A stretch of DNA of 64,000 nucleotides from Deltaproteobacteria bacterium (GTDB lineage Bacteria; Lernaellota; Lernaellaia; JACKCT01), in the NCBI GenBank assembly GCA_020845895.1, contig JADLEX010000027.1, positions 1-64,000 of the forward strand. Reading direction: 5' to 3'. Position 1 is the stretch's first letter. Every line of letters begins with the position of its first letter. Under the pieces are notes generated by a model. It did no database searches and had not been told where the DNA came from. It saw only the letters and a list, made by a program, of their open reading frames with translations. Both the position numbers and the translations under genes were made by a program. Shown in pieces: positions 26,807 through 36,130 of the stretch.

Positions 26807-28576
26807 TCAGGACTCGGGCGACGATTGCGCCTGGATTCGGTCTCCGAAGCGCGGTACCCATGCCCAACCCGTCGTCCACTCGTCGAGCCAATCCACCAGC
26901 AATGGGATCATCGGATTGACTTCGGGCTCGACCATCAGCGCATCCAAGTGGCTCCAGTCCGGCAGCACGTGACGCACGTACCCGTATTCGTCTCGGCCGA
27001 GCTCCTCGCCGGGGATCTGCCCGCGCACGGGAGCGATCATCGTCTTGTACAGATCGAGCTGATTCGAGTCCGCCCACATCGCCGACGAGATCGCGAAGAT
27101 CGGCACATCGACGCGGCCGCTCGAGATGTCGAAGTAGTTCTCGCGCCAGGAGCCCTCGGTTTCCAGCCAACCCGCAACGTCCATGTCGAGGGCGAGGCGC
27201 GACGAATAGTAGGGGTCCGTGAAGTTTGACGGCCCTTCGTAGAACATCCTGCCCGCCCGCTTTAGATCGACCAGCTCCCTCGGGTCGCATTCGTCCCAAT
27301 AGGACCACGTGTAGAGCGAAGCGGGGTCGGTCGGGTAGTCGCCCAGCAATCCGTGCGCGACCGGTCCGCCGGAGAGCTTGCCGGCGTGCGCGAGAAAGTC
27401 GTTCGCGGGGATCGTGTCGCTGTCGATAACCATGCCGAGCATGGCCTCGTTGGTCATCGTGATGTTGTGAAAGCGGGTGAGCAGCGGGAAAAGCAGTTCC
27501 AGCGGGCCGCGCTCGCCGAAGACGCCGTGCGAGCCGAGGGAAGGATTGTTCGGATCGACGAATCCGTCCTGGATCGCCATGCCCAGGATCTCGAGCATAT
27601 AGAGCGACGCGCCCGTGAGACCCACGGCCTCGAAGCGCCGCTTCTCGCCCTGCCGGATCGCGCGCAGGTCCTTGATGTAATCCGATTCCGTCATGCCGAC
27701 GCGCGGACGATACCCGCCGTCCCACAGCACGAGCCCCGCGATCTCCTCGGCGCCGTAAACGCCGTCGTCGAAGCGCCAGGCCGCGAAGGTCTGCGCCATC
27801 AACGCACCGCGCGAGTCGCCGCCCATCACCACGTTCACCGCGCGCCGGCCCCGCGGCACGAGGTGGACCAGACGGCGCAGGTCGCGCATCCACAGATCGA
27901 GTCCCCACTCGCTCATCATGTCGGTCTTCGGACCGCGCGGGTGCAGCGGAACGTAACGCCGACCGTCAATACGCGCGCCGCGGAAATAGTAGTCGTACGC
28001 AATCCACGGATCGTGCAGTCTCTCGGCGAGGTCCATGCCGCGTTGGTCTTCCAGCAGCGCGTGCCGTCGGTCGGGCACCCAGACCTCGACGAGCCCCTGC
28101 GACTGTTCGACGATCCAGCGAGCCATGGGGAACAGCTGCGTCGCCCCGGCGGTGTAACCGGGCATGAGGATAAAGATGGTGCGCACCGGACGCGGCGGGC
28201 CGCCTCGGTCGATGTCCTGTTGGAGTCGGAAACGGAACAGCGGAATGACGTTGTATTCGTCGGGGGTTTTCGATCCCTTGGAGGGGTTGTCCGGCGCGGG
28301 CTCGCCGGGAATGAGCGCGTACTCCCACCCGGCGACGATGGGACCGAAAAGCGGCGGGACAAAACCGAAGGGGTCCGGCGTCTCGGCGTCGGGATCGGGA
28401 TCGTCATTCGCGTCGTCACCCTCGCCGAAATCCGGCCCGAGGTTGCGCGGGACGTCGCCCGAGGCGTCGTCATCGGCGTCGTTGTCGGACTCGCCGTTCG
28501 CGCACCCGAACACCGACGCGAGCAGCGCGAATGTCGCGAAAAACAGGATGAACGCGTTGTTTCGGTTCCGACGCAT
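26807..28576 (-). CDS. Alpha/beta-hydrolase-like lipoprotein
   Basis: A 589-residue predicted lipoprotein: MRRNRNNAFILFFATFALLASVFGC (lipidated Cys 25), an acidic linker (SDNDADDDASGD), then a hydrolase domain. The oxyanion region is RTIFILMPGYTAGATQLF (about residues 133-150), and the nucleophile elbow is VVMGGDSRGALMAQTF (Ser in GDSRG, about 258). A late His candidate is in DWSHLDALM (about 549). A large insertion separates strands. Substrate unknown; an ester or amide is plausible. It is monocistronic and ends at the terminator at 26744-26776. The superfamily is moderately sure. Confidence 0.75.
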   Translation of the reverse strand: MRRNRNNAFILFFATFALLASVFGCANGESDNDADDDASGDVPRNLGPDFGEGDDANDDPDPDAETPDPFGFVPPLFGPIVAGWEYALIPGEPAPDNPSKGSKTPDEYNVIPLFRFRLQQDIDRGGPPRPVRTIFILMPGYTAGATQLFPMARWIVEQSQGLVEVWVPDRRHALLEDQRGMDLAERLHDPWIAYDYYFRGARIDGRRYVPLHPRGPKTDMMSEWGLDLWMRDLRRLVHLVPRGRRAVNVVMGGDSRGALMAQTFAAWRFDDGVYGAEEIAGLVLWDGGYRPRVGMTESDYIKDLRAIRQGEKRRFEAVGLTGASLYMLEILGMAIQDGFVDPNNPSLGSHGVFGERGPLELLFPLLTRFHNITMTNEAMLGMVIDSDTIPANDFLAHAGKLSGGPVAHGLLGDYPTDPASLYTWSYWDECDPRELVDLKRAGRMFYEGPSNFTDPYYSSRLALDMDVAGWLETEGSWRENYFDISSGRVDVPIFAISSAMWADSNQLDLYKTMIAPVRGQIPGEELGRDEYGYVRHVLPDWSHLDALMVEPEVNPMIPLLVDWLDEWTTGWAWVPRFGDRIQAQSSPES

Positions 28577-28732
28577 ACGGCGGCCCCCGGCCCAGGTTCA
28601 AGTTATTTACAGGAATTCGGACGGGAGATCCACCACGGGGTCTGCTCGGGCGTTTGACGTGTGGCGAGGGCGCCCCCGCCCGCGACGTTGCAGACCGTCC
28701 CGGCCGAAGGCCGCCGGGCCAGACCGCCGGGT

Positions 28733-31042
28733 TCACGCTTTCGCGCGACCGGCCAGTGCAAACACTCCGAGCATCAGTGCGAGCGCCGCGTAACCGATGA
28801 TCGCCTGATACACAAGACTCGCATAACCGATGTTGATGACAAGGGTCATCGCGTAGGTTGCGCCCGCGACCGATGAGAGCGTGGACAAGCCGTAGGTGAC
28901 GGGCACGGCGTCGGCGCGGCCGGTGCGCGTGAGTTCGGTAACCACGTGTGGATAGAAGAGCCCGAGCCCGGCGCCGACCGGCGCGAGCGCGAGCGCCGTG
29001 AGCAGGATCTTCAACGGGAGCGGCATCCCGATCCGCGCGCCGATCATCGTCTCCATTGCGTACAGACCGGCGAAACTGATCGCCGCCATGATGAGCGGCA
29101 TGACGTTCATCGGCAGCCGAGATCCGTACCGACCGTACAACATGGACCCCGCGGCGTTGGTGAGCAGGAAGAGGCTGAGCAGCAGCGCCATGCTGTACAG
29201 CGGGTTTTCCAAAAACAGGTCGAGTTTTCCCAGCAGCGCGATCTCGACCAGCATATAGCAAAAGCCCGTGATGACGAGATAGAGCATGAGTGGCGCGGGC
29301 GGCATGGGCGCGCGCTTGAGATAAAGCGCCGCGACGATGGCGACCAGCACGGCGCACACGATCACGAGCGTGATGATCTTGATCCAGCTCCGGTAGAACC
29401 CGCGGTTGTCGATCTGCTTTTTGCTTGGAATCAGCGTGAACTTGCTGAAGAGGAGTTTTTCGATGTAGGGCCGGTCGTCGGTGACGATTTCGGATTTCGC
29501 CGGAGTCGGACCCTCGAGCAGAAGGCCTGCCTCGCCGGCGCGGTTTTTCACGCCCGGCGCGTAGAGCAGGCTCTTGGGATAGGACTCCTTCATGCCCGCG
29601 ACCTCGTCGGCCGTAAAGGGCTTTTTCGACACGATCATGTCGACGCACTTCCCGCCGCTGAACTCCACGATCATCGCGCGCAGCCCGAGATCGCCGAGGC
29701 CTCGTTCCTGAAAAAGGACCTGAAAGATCTGGACGAGGTGCTCGAGCGGCTGGCAGCGGTAGATCAGGAGGGCGTCGTCTCGCATATGGTCGAGGTACGA
29801 CGCCATCGCCTCGTAGGTGTCGAGGTACTTTCGGCTGTGTCCCGATTTGTACTGCGAGGTCGCCGCGTTGTTCGCCACGTAGATCACGTCGAACTGCGTG
29901 GGGTGCGTGTCGAGGTAGCGCCGGCCTTCCATCACGACCACGTCCACGTTGGGCCGGTCGTAGAATTCCTGGATGCGAAAGTCGGCGAGCTCCGGCGTTT
30001 CAGCGGCGAAGCGCGTGACGAGCGGATTGATTTCAACGCCGACGATGCTCTTCTGCCCCATTCCGCGCTCGTGGAATTCAATCATCTGCGCGCCGCAGCC
30101 CGCGAACATGACGAGGATGTCGTCGGTCGGGCGTCCGAGCTTTTCGAGGTTCAGCACTTTCGTCATGGAATCGCGTTTGCCGCCCTCGGGATGATACCGG
30201 CGAACGGTGACGTTGCTTTCGGCATTGTCGTGGATGATCTCGTAGTGAGTGGACTTGCTCTTTTCGACGCGCAGCAGCGACACGCGCGAATACGCGTTCC
30301 ACCGATGCGCAAGCTCGGTGACCGTCGCCCTGCCTTCTCTCCCGATCGCCCGCGTCAGGTCGTACCGGCCTTCGAGCCACACGAGGCTCGGCCAGACGAG
30401 CGCGCTCGCCGCGACCAGCGCAACGACGGTGCGCACCCGCGCGCCGCGCGTCGCGATGGCGACGAGCGCCGTGAGCGCGAACAGCCCGGCGGCGATGATG
30501 TGCGGCAGGTCGATGACGTGGATCGCGAGCGGCGTGACGAAGCACGCGGCGGCGGCGCCCGCAAGGTCTATGCCGTAGAGCCGCCCGATGATCGCGCGGT
30601 TGCGCGCGTAGAGCGTGGTCAGAATCTTGCCGACGAAAAAGAACGGTGGCAGGAAAACGCCGACGAAGATCAAGGTCTTTGCGACCTGCGTGGCGCTGGC
30701 GAGGTTGCCGCGATAGGTGATGGGGAACAGACTCGAGTAGATCGCGAACGAGGCCGCGAACGCACCGGCCGCCACGGCGGCGAGCGCGACGAGGTCGCGG
30801 CGGATGTCGATGTCGTCGGGCTTCGTCCGGCCCAGATGCACGCGCAGGCTGCCGACCGCCAGGCCGAAGAGCGTGAGCGGAATTGCGATGAAACTGTTCG
30901 CGTAGTTCAGGTAGAACACCGACATGCGCGAGAGCAGCAGCTCGAACAGCAGCGTGGTGAACGAGAGAATGAAAACAATCAGAAGCGTGCGGCGGGGCGA
31001 GTCGTCATCCGCAACCCGGTCGGCGCGTGTTTCGACGGTCAT
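28733..31042 (-). CDS. Multi-pass membrane protein with spermidine-synthase-like domain
   Basis: A 769-residue fusion. Residues about 20-230 and 560-765 hold about 13 hydrophobic helices. Between them lies a Rossmann methyltransferase-like domain of the spermine/spermidine synthase type: ILVMFAGCGAQMIEFHER (where synthases have GGGxG), KSIVGVEINPLV, and a VVMEGRRYLDTHPTQFDVIYV stretch. The canonical catalytic Asp-Glu pair of polyamine synthases is not evident, so true spermidine synthesis is doubtful. Similar fused proteins are common in delta-proteobacteria and lack a known reaction. GAGG lies five bases before the ATG. It is divergent from the C45 gene. Confidence 0.8.
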   Translation of the reverse strand: MTVETRADRVADDDSPRRTLLIVFILSFTTLLFELLLSRMSVFYLNYANSFIAIPLTLFGLAVGSLRVHLGRTKPDDIDIRRDLVALAAVAAGAFAASFAIYSSLFPITYRGNLASATQVAKTLIFVGVFLPPFFFVGKILTTLYARNRAIIGRLYGIDLAGAAAACFVTPLAIHVIDLPHIIAAGLFALTALVAIATRGARVRTVVALVAASALVWPSLVWLEGRYDLTRAIGREGRATVTELAHRWNAYSRVSLLRVEKSKSTHYEIIHDNAESNVTVRRYHPEGGKRDSMTKVLNLEKLGRPTDDILVMFAGCGAQMIEFHERGMGQKSIVGVEINPLVTRFAAETPELADFRIQEFYDRPNVDVVVMEGRRYLDTHPTQFDVIYVANNAATSQYKSGHSRKYLDTYEAMASYLDHMRDDALLIYRCQPLEHLVQIFQVLFQERGLGDLGLRAMIVEFSGGKCVDMIVSKKPFTADEVAGMKESYPKSLLYAPGVKNRAGEAGLLLEGPTPAKSEIVTDDRPYIEKLLFSKFTLIPSKKQIDNRGFYRSWIKIITLVIVCAVLVAIVAALYLKRAPMPPAPLMLYLVITGFCYMLVEIALLGKLDLFLENPLYSMALLLSLFLLTNAAGSMLYGRYGSRLPMNVMPLIMAAISFAGLYAMETMIGARIGMPLPLKILLTALALAPVGAGLGLFYPHVVTELTRTGRADAVPVTYGLSTLSSVAGATYAMTLVINIGYASLVYQAIIGYAALALMLGVFALAGRAKA

Positions 31043-31263
31043 GGAATCCTCACGAAATCATCGATGTTCAAAGGCCGAAACGGGCGCGGAGCATAGGCCG
31101 AGACCGTGAAAATGCAAGAGGGATCACGGAGGAACCGCCCTTTCGTAAGCTCGCGCCGGGGTTTACGCGAATGCCCGCGTCGCGCGATTCTTGACGAGCG
31201 TCATCCTCTATCCGACAATCATCTGTTATCTCACGTTCGAATTTCGCTGCGATCGGGGACGGC

Positions 31264-32631
31264 ATGCGCGCGTTCATGTTGACCGTGTTGAGTGTGACGA
31301 TGGTGTTTGTCGCGGCGTGCGAGCCGAGCAGCGACGAATGGCCGGTCGAGCCGGCCGATTTGAATTCCCCCGCGAGCGAGCGACCGGATGAGACAGCGAA
31401 CGACGCGGGTGACGACAACCCCGCGCCCGATCTCGACCAGTGGCCGAACTGCACGCTCGTCGCGCGCAGCGGCGAGGGTTACCTGGAAATGTGCAACGGC
31501 GTGCGCGTGCTGCACGTGTCGGGTTCGCCCTACGAGATGGGCTACCAGATGGGCGAGCTGCTGCGCGAACCCGTCACCGAGATCATCCACCTCGTGCGCA
31601 ACTACATCGACCCGTGGGGCGCGGTGTGGCGGCTGCTGCAAAACGTGCCCGTCAATCTGGAGCCCAACATCCGGCCCGAGTTCGCCGAGGAGATGCGCGG
31701 ACTCGTGGACGGCCTGAACAACGACGTGACGTATGAGGAGATCGTCGCGGGCAACTGCCTCGGCGACATCTTCGGCGCGATCCGCGCGTTCATGGACAAC
31801 TACCTCGACGTGGAGTTCTGCTCGCTCACCGCGTCGTGGGGCGACGCCACCGCCGACGGCGAGCTCATCGCCACGCGCAACTTCGACTACATGAACCTCT
31901 TCCACCGATTCAACTACGTCGCCATCGTCCACCCGGACGAAGGCCACTCCTTCGTGCACACCGGCATCACGGGACTGATCGGCACGCACGTGGGCATGAG
32001 CGACATCGGCATCACCGGCGCGCTGGCGTACAACTCGTCGTACGACTCCGACATGCGCGGCGTGCCGATGCTGCTGCTTCTGCGCGAAGCCATCCAGTAT
32101 TCCGACTCGGTGGAAGAAGCCCTCGACGTGATTCGCGCCAACGACCGCACCATGGGGCTCAACTACATGTTCACCGACGGCTTCACGAAGGAAGCCGAGG
32201 TGATCGAGGTGTCGGGCGGCAAGACCGCGCTGCGCACCGGCGACATGGGCGATTACGTCATCGCGACCAATCACTACGTCGCGCCCGAGATGATCGCCGA
32301 ACAAAAAGGTTACGAGCCCGAGCACACCACGCAGTGCCGCTACCACCGGCTGAACCAGCTCTTCGAGGAGCACTACGGCAAGATCGACCTTGCCCTCGCG
32401 GGCCAAATCGCGCGCGACCACTGGGACCCGTCGATCAACGCCATCCGCCCGTGGCGCACCACCGTCTGCCGCCACGACGATCTGGAATACACGCCGGGGA
32501 CGATCATGGCCGACTTCGTCTCGACGACGACGCCCTCGGTCATCATGAAACCGATCGACGGCGAGTATTGCACCACGGTGTCCCGCCACGCCTGCGAAAT
32601 GCCGTACCTGTGCCTGCGGCCCTTCAATTAG
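31264..32631 (+). CDS. C45-family (acyltransferase/Ntn-hydrolase-like) lipoprotein
   Basis: A 455-residue predicted lipoprotein: signal MRAFMLTVLSVTMVFVAAC (lipidated Cys 19) and a low-complexity acidic linker. The catalytic domain resembles penicillin-N/6-APA acyltransferase family C45 and phospholipase B-like proteins. Markers are the family-typical SGSPYEMGYQMGELL (about residues 86-100) and the candidate nucleophile Cys in VEFCSLTASWGDATADGELIATRNFDY (about 188). Normal C45 enzymes expose the Cys by autoproteolysis; a lipid-anchored version would be cleaved into two chains. Substrate unknown, acyl amide likely. GGGGA lies four bases before the ATG. Confidence 0.8.
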   Translation: MRAFMLTVLSVTMVFVAACEPSSDEWPVEPADLNSPASERPDETANDAGDDNPAPDLDQWPNCTLVARSGEGYLEMCNGVRVLHVSGSPYEMGYQMGELLREPVTEIIHLVRNYIDPWGAVWRLLQNVPVNLEPNIRPEFAEEMRGLVDGLNNDVTYEEIVAGNCLGDIFGAIRAFMDNYLDVEFCSLTASWGDATADGELIATRNFDYMNLFHRFNYVAIVHPDEGHSFVHTGITGLIGTHVGMSDIGITGALAYNSSYDSDMRGVPMLLLLREAIQYSDSVEEALDVIRANDRTMGLNYMFTDGFTKEAEVIEVSGGKTALRTGDMGDYVIATNHYVAPEMIAEQKGYEPEHTTQCRYHRLNQLFEEHYGKIDLALAGQIARDHWDPSINAIRPWRTTVCRHDDLEYTPGTIMADFVSTTTPSVIMKPIDGEYCTTVSRHACEMPYLCLRPFN

Positions 32632-32720
32632 CGAATGTCACGAATGGCGCTAAGATAAGGCCGTTTCCGCGACCGCGCGGCGTCCGTGCCGCCCCGATGC
32701 CCGCGACGTTGCGACGCCAA

Positions 32721-32754
32721 CGACGTCGCGATGTCCGCGACGTCGCGATGTCCG
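32721..32754. repeat. Two tandem copies of a 17-bp unit
   Basis: The unit CGACGTCGCGATGTCCG occurs twice head to tail in the 186-bp gap before cinA; related CGACGTTGCGACG pieces precede it. No gene or promoter was recognised here. Confidence 0.8.
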
Positions 32755-32817
32755 TGCCGCAAATGAAGTCCCGAGTGCATCCGAGGGACGAAGTGCGCGG
32801 GCTCATGAGGAGTGCCC

Positions 32818-34074
32818 ATGCATCGCCGCGAATTCGAGATCGTCGCCACCGGCGAAGAGCTTCTGCTCGGCATGACCGCCGACAGCAATTCCACGTTCAT
32901 CGCCCAGCGCGCCGCGTCGGTCGGCTGGTCGCTCGCGCGCATCACCGTCGTTGGAGACACGCAGGACCGCATCGCCGACGCCCTGCGCGAGGCGCTGGCG
33001 CGGCGTAAAATCGTCGTCGTCACCGGCGGCCTCGGTCCCACCGAGGACGACCGCACCCGTTACGCCGCCGCCCAGGTTTTCGAGCGCCCCATCGTCACCA
33101 GCAACCCGTCGCTCGAACGGTTGCGCGAATTCTGGACGCGGCGCGGACGGCCCATGCCGGAATCGAACGTGCGTCAGGCGCAGTTCCCCGAGGGCGCGCA
33201 GGTGTGGCCGAACCCCGTCGGCACCGCGGACGGATTCCGCTGTTCCGATCCCGACCGCGGCGAGGCGGTCTTCGTGCCCGGCGTCCCGCGCGAGGCCAAG
33301 GAACTGTGCGAGCGATACATCCTGCCCTGGCTCGCGGGCATGGCCGACGGCACGCACGTCGCCCAGCATCAAGTGCGTCTGTTTGGTCTCGCCGAATCCG
33401 AGATCGCCGAGACGCTGGGCGACTGGCCGCGGCCCGATTCGGGCGTGATGCTGATCTACGGTCCCGAATTTCCCGAGATCAAACTCACGCTCGCCGCGTC
33501 GGCAGAATCCGCCGATGTCGCGCAGGCCCGCGTCGCCGAGGCGCGCGATCAGCTTCGCGCCAAACTCGGTCCACACATCTTCAGCGAGGACGGCCGCGAC
33601 CTGCCCGCCACCGTCGCGCACTGGCTCACGCAGTCTCGACGCACGCTCGCGCTCGCCGAAAGCTGCACGGGCGGCCTGATCGCGAAACTCCTCACCGACG
33701 TCCCCGGCTCGTCGGCGTTTTTGCGCGAAGGGTGCGTGACGTATTCGAACGAGGCGAAGATCGCGCGGCTCGGCGTGCGGCCTGAAACCATCGCGACGCA
33801 CGGCGCGGTCTCGGCCCAATGCGCGATGGAGATGGCCGAGGGCGCGCTGCGCACATCGGGCGCGGACCTCGCGCTGGCCGTCACCGGTATCGCGGGCCCC
33901 GACGGCGGCACGGCGGACAAACCCGTGGGCACGGTCCACGTCGCGCTCGCCGAAACGGGCCGCGACACGCAGCACGCGCACCAGGTCTTCCGCGCGGGAC
34001 GCGATTGGGTCCGTCGCCTGACGGCCCACTACGCGCTGAACATGCTCCGGCGAAGGGTTGTGGAGTTGCTCTGA
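32818..34074 (+). CDS. cinA: CinA: molybdopterin-binding/NMN deamidase protein
   Basis: A 418-residue two-domain protein. The N-terminal MoCF-biosynthesis-like (COG1058) domain has EIVATGEELLLGMTADSNS and VVTGGLGPTEDDRTR; in homologues this domain hydrolyses ADP-ribose. The C-terminal PncC domain (NMN amidohydrolase, pyridine nucleotide salvage) has LALAESCTGGLIAKLLTDVPGSS and VTGIAGPDGGTADKPVGTV. The ATG at 32818 has GGAG five bases upstream; a GTG six bases earlier is the only alternative. Length is normal. No recA linkage, although recA is elsewhere in the window. Confidence 0.96.
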   Translation: MHRREFEIVATGEELLLGMTADSNSTFIAQRAASVGWSLARITVVGDTQDRIADALREALARRKIVVVTGGLGPTEDDRTRYAAAQVFERPIVTSNPSLERLREFWTRRGRPMPESNVRQAQFPEGAQVWPNPVGTADGFRCSDPDRGEAVFVPGVPREAKELCERYILPWLAGMADGTHVAQHQVRLFGLAESEIAETLGDWPRPDSGVMLIYGPEFPEIKLTLAASAESADVAQARVAEARDQLRAKLGPHIFSEDGRDLPATVAHWLTQSRRTLALAESCTGGLIAKLLTDVPGSSAFLREGCVTYSNEAKIARLGVRPETIATHGAVSAQCAMEMAEGALRTSGADLALAVTGIAGPDGGTADKPVGTVHVALAETGRDTQHAHQVFRAGRDWVRRLTAHYALNMLRRRVVELL

Positions 34075-34299
34075 CAGGGCGCCGAAAAAGAGACGGAATC
34101 GGCGGAGCATATTCAACGAAACTGTATCCGCACGAGACGAGCCAATTTCTGCTGCAGGGAAAGATTGCCCATCACGACAAGGTCGTCTCGGGCGAGCGTC
34201 GGCGAGGGGCGTGGTGGGGGGACTCCCCCCGTCTTGTAACGCGCGCGGCGCGTGCCGATAATGCGGCGTCGCCGATGAAGAGTGCGCCGGAGGAAACGC

Positions 34300-35034
34300 G
34301 TGGCCTGGTACAAACCGCTGCTGCTGCATCCGATCCTGAACCGATTCAACCTGCTGTTCGTGGGCGCGTGGGCGGTGTCGTGCTGGACCACCGACAGCCC
34401 GCTGCCGTTCTGGGTCGGATTCGGCCTCGAGTCGGCCTACATCGCGACGCGCCTTGCCCTCGAATACTCGGGCCGTCCGCTCTTTCAGCTTCGCTTTCTG
34501 AAGAAGGACGCCCGCGAGCGCTATTTCCGCCTGATCGACCGAGTCCAGCAGATCCGCCGCGACTTCAACAACGTCGGCACGCTCCAAACCCTGTTGCAGG
34601 GCCAGCTCGCGCAGGTCGACCGCATGCTCGCCGTGTTTCTGGAGCTGCTCATCCTGCGCAGCCGCATCGACGCGTATATCAAGGACATCCGCGAGAACTA
34701 CGACCAGAAGATCGCCGAGATCAAATCGAAACTGCCGGCCGCCGAGGGCGAGATCCGCGGTATCCTCGAACAGAACCTGTCGATCTACGAGCAGCGACGA
34801 GCCAAGTATTTCGAGGTGATGGACAAACGCGCGGTGATCGAAGGACGCCTCGACACGATCGAAAACACCCTGAACCTGCTGGGCGATTACGCGATGGGCA
34901 TGGCGAGCCCCGCCGCCGCGCAGGATCAACTCGACCTGCTCGTCACGAACATCCAGGACGCCGAAAAGTTCGTCACCGACGTCAAGGCCGCGGTGCCCAT
35001 GTCCGGCTCGCTGCGCATGCGCGTGCGGGCCTGA
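34300..35034 (+). CDS. Membrane-associated coiled-coil protein, unknown function
   Basis: A 244-residue protein. Two hydrophobic segments lie near the N-terminus (LNRFNLLFVGAWAVSCW; LPFWVGFGLESAYIATRLAL), then a long helical region with heptad character (YFRLIDRVQQIRRDFNNV; IDAYIKDIRENYDQKIAEIKSKL; DTIENTLNLLGDYA). The start is GTG at 34300 with GGAGGA five bases upstream. It is 225 bp from cinA and 16 bp ahead of the Nudix gene, so probably co-transcribed with the latter. No named family was recognised. Confidence 0.7.
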   Translation: MAWYKPLLLHPILNRFNLLFVGAWAVSCWTTDSPLPFWVGFGLESAYIATRLALEYSGRPLFQLRFLKKDARERYFRLIDRVQQIRRDFNNVGTLQTLLQGQLAQVDRMLAVFLELLILRSRIDAYIKDIRENYDQKIAEIKSKLPAAEGEIRGILEQNLSIYEQRRAKYFEVMDKRAVIEGRLDTIENTLNLLGDYAMGMASPAAAQDQLDLLVTNIQDAEKFVTDVKAAVPMSGSLRMRVRA

Positions 35035-35050
35035 CGGCGCGGGGCGGGCC

Positions 35051-35548
35051 TTGGCCGACCTCGTCACGCGGGCGTTCAAGGCGTCCGGCGTGGTCCCCGG
35101 CCTTCAGCACCTGCTCCTGTGGCTCTTCAACACGCACTTCATCGTCGGCTGCACGGGCGTGATCCTCGATGACGCCGGGCGCGCGCTGCTGTTCCACCAC
35201 ACCTATCGCACGAAGACCGCGTGGGGTACGCCCGGCGGATGGATGCGCCGGGGCGAGTCGCCGCGCGCGGCGCTGGCCCGCGAGGTGCGCGAGGAATCGG
35301 GTTTCGAGATCGAGGTCTTCGGGCCGCTCGCGGTCGAGACCGATCCCGGCTCGGTGCGCATGGAGATCATTTACGCGGCGGGTTACCGGGGCGGCGCGTT
35401 TCGCGCGTCGGGCGAAATCGACGAGGCGCGCTGGTTCGCGCCGGGCGACGCGCTGCCCGCGCAAATGAAGCCGCTGCAGCGACGCGCGATCGAGGCCGCG
35501 TTCGCGATGCGCTCCGACAACCGCTGGCCGGGGGTTCGCGATGTCTGA
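35051..35548 (+). CDS. Nudix hydrolase
   Basis: A 165-residue Nudix pyrophosphohydrolase. The Nudix box is complete: GGWMRRGESPRAALAREVREESGF fits Gx5Ex7REUxEExGU (about residues 57-80), with the metal ligands in REVREE. The TTG at 35051 is the only start that keeps the N-terminal helix; a hydrophobic stretch LQHLLLWLFNTHFIVGC may associate with the membrane. It overlaps the next gene by eight bases and follows the coiled-coil gene by 16 bp. The substrate (nucleoside diphosphate-X) cannot be told. Confidence 0.9.
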   Translation: MADLVTRAFKASGVVPGLQHLLLWLFNTHFIVGCTGVILDDAGRALLFHHTYRTKTAWGTPGGWMRRGESPRAALAREVREESGFEIEVFGPLAVETDPGSVRMEIIYAAGYRGGAFRASGEIDEARWFAPGDALPAQMKPLQRRAIEAAFAMRSDNRWPGVRDV

Positions 35549-36032
35549 CCGGCATGCGCCGCCGGATCTGCGCGCGCCGCTCGGTTCGATGGCGCCGCCC
35601 GACCCGCCCGAGCCGCGCAAGACCTGGCGCGGCACGTTGGTCATCGCCGTCGTCGTCGCGGCGTTCGGCGTTGTCATGACGTTCGTACTCTTCCGCTGGT
35701 ACGAGTTGCAGACGTTCTCCGAAGACCTGCGTTTCGAGGGCTATCACCGATTTACCGGCACGATGCTGCCGCCGCTGCCGGTGTCGGGGTCCGATCTGCT
35801 CAAGCCCCGCGTGCGAACCGAGGACGGCGAGGAGCTGGTGTTGCCCGCGGTGCCCGACCTGCCCGAGAACCTCGGACCGTCGCTTGCGTCATGGCCCGAA
35901 ACGGCGTGCGTGAGCGGCCACGCGCGCCATCACAAGGGGTTTTTGTCGGAACTGCTGGTCACGATCGACGGGACGGATTATTTTTACGAGGGCGACGCCG
36001 GCTGGATCGTTCGCCCGGCCGCCGGTCGGTAA
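35541..36032 (+). CDS. Single-pass membrane protein, unknown function
   Basis: A 163-residue protein with a Pro-rich cytoplasmic N-terminus (RHAPPDLRAPLGSMAPPDPPEP), one helix (GTLVIAVVVAAFGVVMTFVLF, about residues 30-50) and a roughly 110-residue outer domain (DLRFEGYHRFTGTMLPPLPVSG at its start). The start overlaps the Nudix gene by eight bases, so the two are translationally coupled. Cysteines are few and no domain was recognised. It ends the three-gene run 34300-36032. Confidence 0.65.
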   Translation: MSDRHAPPDLRAPLGSMAPPDPPEPRKTWRGTLVIAVVVAAFGVVMTFVLFRWYELQTFSEDLRFEGYHRFTGTMLPPLPVSGSDLLKPRVRTEDGEELVLPAVPDLPENLGPSLASWPETACVSGHARHHKGFLSELLVTIDGTDYFYEGDAGWIVRPAAGR

Positions 36033-36130
36033 CGTCGCCCAAATTCGTTCGTGCGGCCGTGACGATCGTCATGGCCGACGCGCCAGGCGCATGACACACA
36101 TCGAACAATTCGATCCAGGGGGGGTACGCG

